DNA of 38,191 nucleotides from assembly GCF_003428695.1 (NCBI RefSeq), contig NZ_QURH01001054.1, forward strand, positions 1-38,191, in the 5' to 3' direction. Every line of letters begins with the position of its first letter. Position 1 is the stretch's first letter. The notes beneath the pieces are model-generated. The model worked only from the letters and a program-made list of their open reading frames with translations. It had not been told where the DNA came from and did not search any database. The position numbers and the translations under genes are program-made. This document shows positions 33,352 through 38,191 of the stretch, one piece after another. This DNA is from Actinomadura logoneensis (GTDB lineage Bacteria > Actinomycetota > Actinomycetes > Streptosporangiales > Streptosporangiaceae).

Positions 33352-35001
33352 GTGTGGGTTCACGCGCGGCCAGACTCGTCCATTCAGCGGATCACGCGGT
33401 CCGGTGTCGCGCTCACTTCGGGTGCCGCGTTGCTTGGGGCGCCGTGGGGCGCGGTCGGGACTGCGGCGGCCGACACCGCGCCGCGGAGCGGGACGCCTGC
33501 GACGGTGAGTGCGGATCCGTTGCCTACCTGGCAGATCGACGGAGTGGTCTGGAGCATGGCGACGGTCGGGGACACGGTGTACGCGACCGGCAACTTCAGC
33601 AAGGCCCGTTTGCCGGGCACCAAGCCGGGGAACGTGAAGGAGGTCTCCCGGCAGAACCTGCTGGCGTTCAGCCTGAGTACGGGGAACCTCGTCACGTCGT
33701 TCAACCACAGGTTGGACGGGCAGGGGCTGCGGGTGGTGGCGTCGCCGGACGGCAGGCGGGTCTACGTGGGCGGTGAGTTCACGACCGTGGACGGCAAACC
33801 GCACACTCGGCTCGCCGCATTCGACACCAAAACCGGGAAACTTGTGGACGCGTTCAAGCCGGTGGTGTCCAACAAGGTTCGGGCCATCGCGGCGACCGCC
33901 AGCACGGTTTACTTCGGCGGCAACTTCTTCAGCGTTAACGGCAAGGCTCGGATGCGGCTCGCTGCTGTGCGAGCGGCGGACGGGGCCAACATCGAGTCGT
34001 GGCGTCCGACCGCGGATGACGACGAGGTGTTCGCGCTCGCGCTCGGTCCCGGTGGCAAGACCGTGTTGGTGGGTGGTCGTTTTCAGACGCTGAACGGCCA
34101 GGCGCAGGTCGGTGTCGGGGCGGTCGATGCGTCCAGCGGGGCGCTCGCGCCGTGGCGCAGCCGTCCGGTCCCGTCGCGGAGGGGCTCGGAGTTCTCCTAT
34201 GTGACCGACCTGCGGGTGCAGGGTGACACGGTCTTCGGGGCGGCGGACGGTGAGGGCGGTCATTGGTTCGACGGCCGGTTCGCCGCGAAGGCGGATGGCG
34301 GCGAGTTGGTCTGGCTGGACAACTGCTATGGCGCGACCTACTCGATCCTGCCGCTCGGCAAGACGGTCTACAGCGTCTCGCACGCGCATGACTGCACGTC
34401 CCTCGGCGCGTTCAGGGAGACCTCGCCGGTGACATGGCATCGGACGCTCGCCGAGACGGCGGCCCCGATGGGGAGGGATCAGGGCGAGCCGGGGAGCAAC
34501 AGCAACTATGACCGGCAGCCCGTTCCGGGCCTTCTGCACTGGTTCCCCACGTTGGCTGCCGGCGCGTTCACCGGGCAGTACCAGGCCGCGTGGGCGGTTA
34601 CCGGGAACGCCGGTCTCATCGCGCTCGGTGGTGAGTTTCCGAGTGTGAACGGCAGGGCGCAGCAGGGGCTCGTGCGGTTCGCGGTTCGGAGCAAGGCTCC
34701 GAACAAGGCGGGTCCGCGGAGTATTGGCGCGCCGCGTGCGTCGGTTTCGTCCGGCAAGGTCTTGTTGCGTTGGACGGCGTCCTGGGACATGGACAATGCC
34801 AACCTCGCCTACGAGGTCCTGCGGGACAAGGGCACCAAGCCGATCGGCACGGTCAGCAGGACGTCCACGTTCTGGAGCACGCCGTCGCTGAGCTTTACCG
34901 ACTCGTCCGCCCCGAAGGGCAAGCACACTTACAGGATCCGCGTGCGGGACCCGCTGGGGAACGCCTTCACCACGCCGGCCTCCAACGCCGTCAGTCGTTG
35001 A
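33352..35001 (+). CDS. Secreted beta-propeller protein with a C-terminal fibronectin-like domain
   Basis: GTG 33352 with AGGAAG upstream gives 549 residues. A signal peptide covers about residues 1-40, ending near TAAADTA. The body contains delta-60-type repeats, for example RRVYVGGEFTTVDGKPHTRL, TVYFGGNFFSVNGKARMRLA and VLVGGRFQTLNGQAQVGVGA, which together build a beta propeller. The last 90 residues (from SIGAPRASVSSGKVLLRWTA) look like a fibronectin type III domain ending TYRIRVRDPLGNAFTTPASN. Such proteins are exported and probably bind surface polymers. It is convergent with the kinase gene at 35025, separated by 23 bases. Confidence 0.82.
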   Translation: MWVHARPDSSIQRITRSGVALTSGAALLGAPWGAVGTAAADTAPRSGTPATVSADPLPTWQIDGVVWSMATVGDTVYATGNFSKARLPGTKPGNVKEVSRQNLLAFSLSTGNLVTSFNHRLDGQGLRVVASPDGRRVYVGGEFTTVDGKPHTRLAAFDTKTGKLVDAFKPVVSNKVRAIAATASTVYFGGNFFSVNGKARMRLAAVRAADGANIESWRPTADDDEVFALALGPGGKTVLVGGRFQTLNGQAQVGVGAVDASSGALAPWRSRPVPSRRGSEFSYVTDLRVQGDTVFGAADGEGGHWFDGRFAAKADGGELVWLDNCYGATYSILPLGKTVYSVSHAHDCTSLGAFRETSPVTWHRTLAETAAPMGRDQGEPGSNSNYDRQPVPGLLHWFPTLAAGAFTGQYQAAWAVTGNAGLIALGGEFPSVNGRAQQGLVRFAVRSKAPNKAGPRSIGAPRASVSSGKVLLRWTASWDMDNANLAYEVLRDKGTKPIGTVSRTSTFWSTPSLSFTDSSAPKGKHTYRIRVRDPLGNAFTTPASNAVSR

Positions 35002-35024
35002 CGCCGCCGTCTGTGGGTGGACGG

Positions 35025-36368
35025 TCAGCGGCGGCCGGAGCGGCGTCTTCTCGACCGTGGGGAGCGTGTGCCGAGGGGCTTCTCGCCGGTGCGCAGCCAG
35101 ACCTGGATCTGGGCGCCGCCCATGGGCGAGGTGTCGATGCGCAGGGAGCCGCCGGTGCTTTCGGCGAGGCGGCGTGCGATGTCCAGGCCGAGGCCGGTGG
35201 AGCCGGCTCCGCTGGCGCCGCGCCGGAGGGCCGCTTCGGGTTCGGCGACGCCGGGGCCCGCGTCGCTGAACAGCAGGCCGGTGGTGTCCCGGCCGCGGTG
35301 GACGGTGACGGAGAAGGGGGTGCCGTGCGGGGTGTGGCGGAAGATGTTGCCGAGCAGCGCGTCCACCGCGGCGGCGAGTTCGGCGGCGGCGACCGGGACG
35401 GGGAGGGGGTCGTCCGGGAGGAGGACGTCGACCTCCCGGTCCTGGTCGTCGGCCAGGGCGGACCAGAACTCGAGGCGCCGCCGGACGACCTCGGCCGCGT
35501 CGCAGCGGGCGGTCTCGCGGTCGTCGCGGCGGGCCAGGTCGATGATCTCGTCGATGGCGAGCTCGAGGCGGCCGAGGGCGTCCTGGCTCTGCGACATCCG
35601 CGCCGGGTCCGCGGGGTTCGCGGCCAGGCCGTTGAGGTTGACCCGCAGCGCGGTCAGGGGTGTGCGGAGGCGGTGGGAAAGGTCGGCGGCGGCCTCGCGC
35701 TCGGCGGCGAGGAGGCGTGCGAGCTGGTCGGCCATGTGGTTGAACGCCTCGCCCGCCGCCCTCAGCTCCGCGGGTCCGTCGGGCTCGACGCGCGCGGCGA
35801 GGTCGCCGCGGGCGACGCGGGTGACGGCCTGGGCGAGGCGGTCGGCGGCCGCGACCACGCGGACGGCCAGCCGGTCCGCCATGGCGACCGACACCAGGAC
35901 GAGCGCCAGCGCCACGAGCACGAGGATCACCCAGGAGTTGATCACGCCGCGGCCGAACTCGGAGTCGGGGATGAACACCTCGACCACGGCGTACTCGCCG
36001 GACCTGAGCAGGACGGGCCGCAGCAGGAGGGTTCCGCCGCGCGCCGGTGTGGTGAACGAGCGGTGCAGCGTGCTCGCCCGCCTCAGGTCGGCCGGGTCCG
36101 TGCGCGGGGCGCCGATGGGCGGTCCGGCGTGCGGGTACAGCGTCATATGGCCTGCGGCTCCGGCGGACGTCGAGCCGACCGCTTTCTTCAATGCCGCCGG
36201 GTCGGCGGTGATCGTCAACACCGGGACCAGCGACTCGGCCTGCTGGACGGCCGCGTTCAGCGCCCGGTCGCGGGCGATCTGGCCGTTCAGCAGACCCAGC
36301 GGGACGACGAACGACAGCGCGACCATCGTCGTCACGGCCACGGCGATCCGTGCCAGCGCCGCTCTCAT
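35025..36368 (-). CDS. Two-component sensor histidine kinase
   Basis: ATG 36368 gives 447 residues. Two membrane helices (about residues 5-27 and 143-163) flank an extracytoplasmic sensor region, followed by a HAMP domain (AVRVVAAADRLAQAVTRVAR). The HisKA box is DLSHRLRTPLTALRVNL with the phosphorylated His. HATPase motifs are the N box NIFRHTPHGTP, G1 DAGPGV and G2 GSTGLGLDIARR. The tail is strongly basic. It pairs with the OmpR-type regulator at 37029, but a plus-strand gene (36473-37003) lies between them. The signal sensed is unknown; the sensor region is about 115 residues without a named domain. Confidence 0.92.
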   Translation of the reverse strand: MRAALARIAVAVTTMVALSFVVPLGLLNGQIARDRALNAAVQQAESLVPVLTITADPAALKKAVGSTSAGAAGHMTLYPHAGPPIGAPRTDPADLRRASTLHRSFTTPARGGTLLLRPVLLRSGEYAVVEVFIPDSEFGRGVINSWVILVLVALALVLVSVAMADRLAVRVVAAADRLAQAVTRVARGDLAARVEPDGPAELRAAGEAFNHMADQLARLLAAEREAAADLSHRLRTPLTALRVNLNGLAANPADPARMSQSQDALGRLELAIDEIIDLARRDDRETARCDAAEVVRRRLEFWSALADDQDREVDVLLPDDPLPVPVAAAELAAAVDALLGNIFRHTPHGTPFSVTVHRGRDTTGLLFSDAGPGVAEPEAALRRGASGAGSTGLGLDIARRLAESTGGSLRIDTSPMGGAQIQVWLRTGEKPLGTRSPRSRRRRSGRR

Positions 36369-36472
36369 CCGGTCCTCGCTCCACTCAGTACCATCACGTC
36401 ACCCGCGGCCGGGGGTCCGGCCCTTCCTCGAACCGTTCTCGTCCTCCCGCCGCCGGAAGCCTGGTGAATGCG

Positions 36473-37003
36473 ATGCGCCGTGTGCCCGTTCCTTTTCGTT
36501 TCGCGGCGGCCTGGGTCGCGGTCACCGCGACCGGCATGGCGATCAGCTGGGCCGGGGTGGGGGACGCGCTCCGCGGAACGGTGATCGACTCCCCGAATCC
36601 GTCCCTCAGCGTCCCGGCGGAGGCCAGGGGCGCGCGGCCTCTTCCTCCCGCCGCCTCCGGTTCGGCGTCCGGCGGGCCCGGGCCGGCGTCGTCGCGTCCG
36701 GTGGTCTCTCCGACGCGCGCCCGCCCCTCGGCGTCCCGCACGCCGGCCAAGCGTCCGCCGGATGCCGGGCCGTCGGCGGGCGATCGGCTGAGCACCTCGG
36801 TGGTGAGGGCGGGACGCGTCGTCTTCGCGCTGGGCGCCGACTCGGCGCGGCTGGTCAGGGCCACGCCCGGGCCGGGGTTCCAGGTGAAGGTCTGGCAGAC
36901 GTCCACGTGGATCCGGGTCGATCTGACGGACGGTACGCACGGCTCGACCGTGATCGCGTCGTGGAACGACCATCCGCCCATCGTCCAGGTGAACGAGTTC
37001 TGA
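36473..37003 (+). CDS. Exported or membrane-anchored protein between the kinase and regulator genes
   Basis: ATG 36473 gives 176 residues; GTG 36464 is the other candidate. The N-terminus (MRRVPVPFRFAAAWVAVTAT) is a signal peptide or anchor. A low-complexity Pro/Ser/Ala linker (about 40-105) leads to a compact C-terminal domain (DRLSTSVVRAGRVVFALGAD, then KVWQTSTWIRVDLTDGTHGS, VIASWNDHPPIVQVNEF). No known family. It is transcribed against its neighbours and ends 25 bases before the regulator gene end. By position it may be the extracytoplasmic partner or a target of the two-component system. Confidence 0.7.
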   Translation: MRRVPVPFRFAAAWVAVTATGMAISWAGVGDALRGTVIDSPNPSLSVPAEARGARPLPPAASGSASGGPGPASSRPVVSPTRARPSASRTPAKRPPDAGPSAGDRLSTSVVRAGRVVFALGADSARLVRATPGPGFQVKVWQTSTWIRVDLTDGTHGSTVIASWNDHPPIVQVNEF

Positions 37004-37028
37004 CGCCGTCGGCTCCGGCGGCGGGCAT

Positions 37029-37721
37029 TCAGTCCGGTCCTCCCGCCGAGGGTTCGACGAGCATGAGCCCCACGCCGCGCACCGTGTGCAAATAGCGCGG
37101 CGCCGCCGCACTCTCGCCCAGTTTCCGGCGGAGCCATGACACGTGGACGTCGATGGTCTGGTCGTCTCCGAAAGACTGCTGCCACACTTCCGACAGCAGT
37201 TCCCGGCGCCGCACGACGCGTCCGGAGTTCGCCGCGAGAAAGGCCAGGAGGTCGAACTCGCGGCGCGACAACTGCAGGGGCGCGCCGTCCAGGACGGCCT
37301 GTCTCCGGTCGACGTCGACCTTCAGCCCGCCGACGGTGATCGCCTCGTGCCGGACCTTGGTGCGCATCCGCCGGAGCACCGCTTCGAGGCGTGCGTGCAG
37401 GTGCTCCGCGGAGAAGGGTTTGACCAGGTAGTCGTCGGCCCCGGAGCGCAGCAGGCGGATGATCTCCCGCTCGCCGTCCCGGGCGGTGGCCACCACGACG
37501 GGGACGTCGGACACCGCCCGCAGCATCTTCAGGACCTCGGCGCCGTCCAGGTCGGGGAGCCCGAGGTCGAGGACCACCACCTCCGGCGGGCAGGAGGTCA
37601 CCAGGCGCAGGGCGTCCAGCGCCCGGCCGGCGCTGTTCACCGAATGCCCGAGCACGGTCAGCTCGCGGACGAGGGCCCGCCGGACGTGCTCGTCGTCCTC
37701 GACCACCAAAACACTTGCCAC
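37029..37721 (-). CDS. OmpR/PhoB-family response regulator
   Basis: A GTG start at 37721 gives 230 residues. The receiver domain (about 1-117) shows acidic pocket EDD near the N-terminus, the phosphorylated Asp in VVVLDLGLPDLDG and Lys in DDYLVKPFSAEHL. The winged-helix output domain contains LQLSRREFDLLAFLAANSGR and VSWLRRKLGESAAAPRYLHT, with VRGVGLML at the end. It is the partner of the kinase at 35025. It probably binds the 11-bp direct repeats at 37833-37852 in its own divergent promoter region. Confidence 0.93.
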   Translation of the reverse strand: MASVLVVEDDEHVRRALVRELTVLGHSVNSAGRALDALRLVTSCPPEVVVLDLGLPDLDGAEVLKMLRAVSDVPVVVATARDGEREIIRLLRSGADDYLVKPFSAEHLHARLEAVLRRMRTKVRHEAITVGGLKVDVDRRQAVLDGAPLQLSRREFDLLAFLAANSGRVVRRRELLSEVWQQSFGDDQTIDVHVSWLRRKLGESAAAPRYLHTVRGVGLMLVEPSAGGPD

Positions 37722-37832
37722 GCGCCAACCCTAAACCCTCCGGATAGGGCGCCATCTACCGAAAGCGGCTCTTCACAAGAAACCTTACGGAGTACGACGT
37801 GCGGTTCAGGACACCGCCCACTCCGAGCCGAT

Positions 37833-37852
37833 GTCCTTAAGTCGTCCTTAAG
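37833..37852. promoter_or_regulatory. Direct repeat GTCCTTAAG x2 with 11-bp period, candidate OmpR-type operator
   Basis: GTCCTTAAG at 37833-37841 is repeated exactly at 37844-37852, start to start 11 bp. Tandem sites one helical turn apart are the usual target layout of OmpR/PhoB regulators, and the regulator gene starts 110 bases away. The site lies between the divergent regulator gene and the gene starting at 37928, so it could control both. Confidence 0.5.
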
Positions 37853-37927
37853 GAGGCCCTGACCCCTTTCTAAGGGACCTGGTTCTAACGTCACTGGCAT
37901 TCGGCGCTTTCTTCGGAGGCTCCTGCC

Positions 37928-38191
37928 GTGCCCGGTGCGGGTCCGGAGACGGCCGCCTGCCCGCATGGCGCGCCGCATTCACCGAACGTTTTCCTGGAGG
38001 CCGTCATCAACGTCAATTCGAGGCGTCCGGCAGCCGACGGCGCACGCGTCGGAGAGCGGCCCTCGACGGCACCGGCGGGCGCGGGCGAAGCGGACGGCCA
38101 CTCCCCGCACGCCGCGCCGCCCGCGCCCGCCACCCGGCCCTGCGAGTTCTGCCGTCGGCCCGTCGCGCAGGTGCCGGGCGGTCCGCTCCGG
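37928..38191 (+). CDS. Start of a protein with a CxxC zinc-type motif (3' end outside window)
   Basis: GTG 37928 with GGAGG eight bases upstream opens a frame of 88 codons that runs off the window end. The first 75 residues are Pro/Ala/Gly-rich and look disordered. RPCEFCRRPVAQVPGG near the end resembles the CEYCGRPVPQRG motif of short actinobacterial DNA-binding or Cys-rich proteins. The function cannot be judged from the visible part. Confidence 0.6.
   Translation, partial: MPGAGPETAACPHGAPHSPNVFLEAVINVNSRRPAADGARVGERPSTAPAGAGEADGHSPHAAPPAPATRPCEFCRRPVAQVPGGPLR

Noticed and set aside
32917..36384. 1155-codon minus-strand open frame
   Set aside because: It runs antisense across the propeller gene and in another frame through the kinase gene. 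Its Arg/Pro-rich composition and lack of motifs mark it as a shadow frame.
1..38191. CRISPR arrays, rRNA genes, integrase with att sites
   Set aside because: No regularly spaced direct repeats, no rRNA-like sequence and no intact integrase or recombinase gene were seen on either strand.

Overview
The window is about 70% GC with short intergenic gaps, GTG and TTG starts and many overlapping stop/start pairs. Gene families typical of filamentous actinomycetes are present: a Stealth phosphotransferase, an XRE-STAND-WD40 giant, a DUF574 methyltransferase, a CHAP hydrolase and small secreted proteins. I infer an actinobacterium of the Streptomyces / Streptosporangiales kind. The genus cannot be fixed from the sequence alone.

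Layout. (1) 1-1623: 3' part of a Stealth-family sugar-phosphate transferase. (2) 1624-2473: a gap with a strong hairpin, a decayed IS5-type transposase tail and an AT-rich palindrome; it looks like an insertion boundary. (3) 2474-17608: one tightly packed rightward operon, the centre of interest. In order it holds a sulfotransferase, a SAM methyltransferase, an ATP-grasp ligase, a 26-codon frame, an MFS exporter, a 33-codon frame, CysD, a CysN-CysC fusion, a shortened DDAH-like protein, an N-hydroxylating lysine/ornithine monooxygenase, a small cupin, a methionyl-tRNA-synthetase-like protein, a periplasmic-binding-domain/D-amino-acid-oxidase fusion, a second cupin and a second ATP-grasp ligase. 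A hairpin closes the operon, followed by an amino-acid permease at 17699. (4) 19337-23239: a 1300-residue XRE / nSTAND / WD40 protein. (5) 23767-25263: two secreted proteins, each followed by a strong hairpin. (6) 25264-29614: a gene-poor stretch with a GNAT enzyme, broken gene pieces (including an IS701-type transposase relic), a DUF574 methyltransferase and a short NUDIX protein. (7) 29850-35001: two secreted proteins, a small membrane protein and a CsbD-like protein. (8) 35025-37721: a two-component system whose kinase and regulator genes are separated by an oppositely oriented exported-protein gene. (9) 37928-end: the start of a protein with a Cys-rich motif.

How the operon may work. An N-hydroxylating monooxygenase, a cupin, a MetRS-like protein and a DAO-type flavoenzyme form the known bacterial hydrazine-forming machinery, in which N6-hydroxylysine is joined to an amino acid to make an N-N bond and then cleaved to a hydrazino acid (for example hydrazinoacetic acid in s56-p1, triacsin and formycin/pyrazofurin type pathways). 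Here the cupin and MetRS parts are separate genes, the flavoenzyme carries an extra ligand-binding domain, and the same operon contains a full sulfate-activation route (CysD, CysNC) plus a PAPS sulfotransferase. The prediction is a pathway to an N-N-bonded, amide-linked, possibly methylated natural product that is sulfated finally or transiently. I do not recognise this exact combination.
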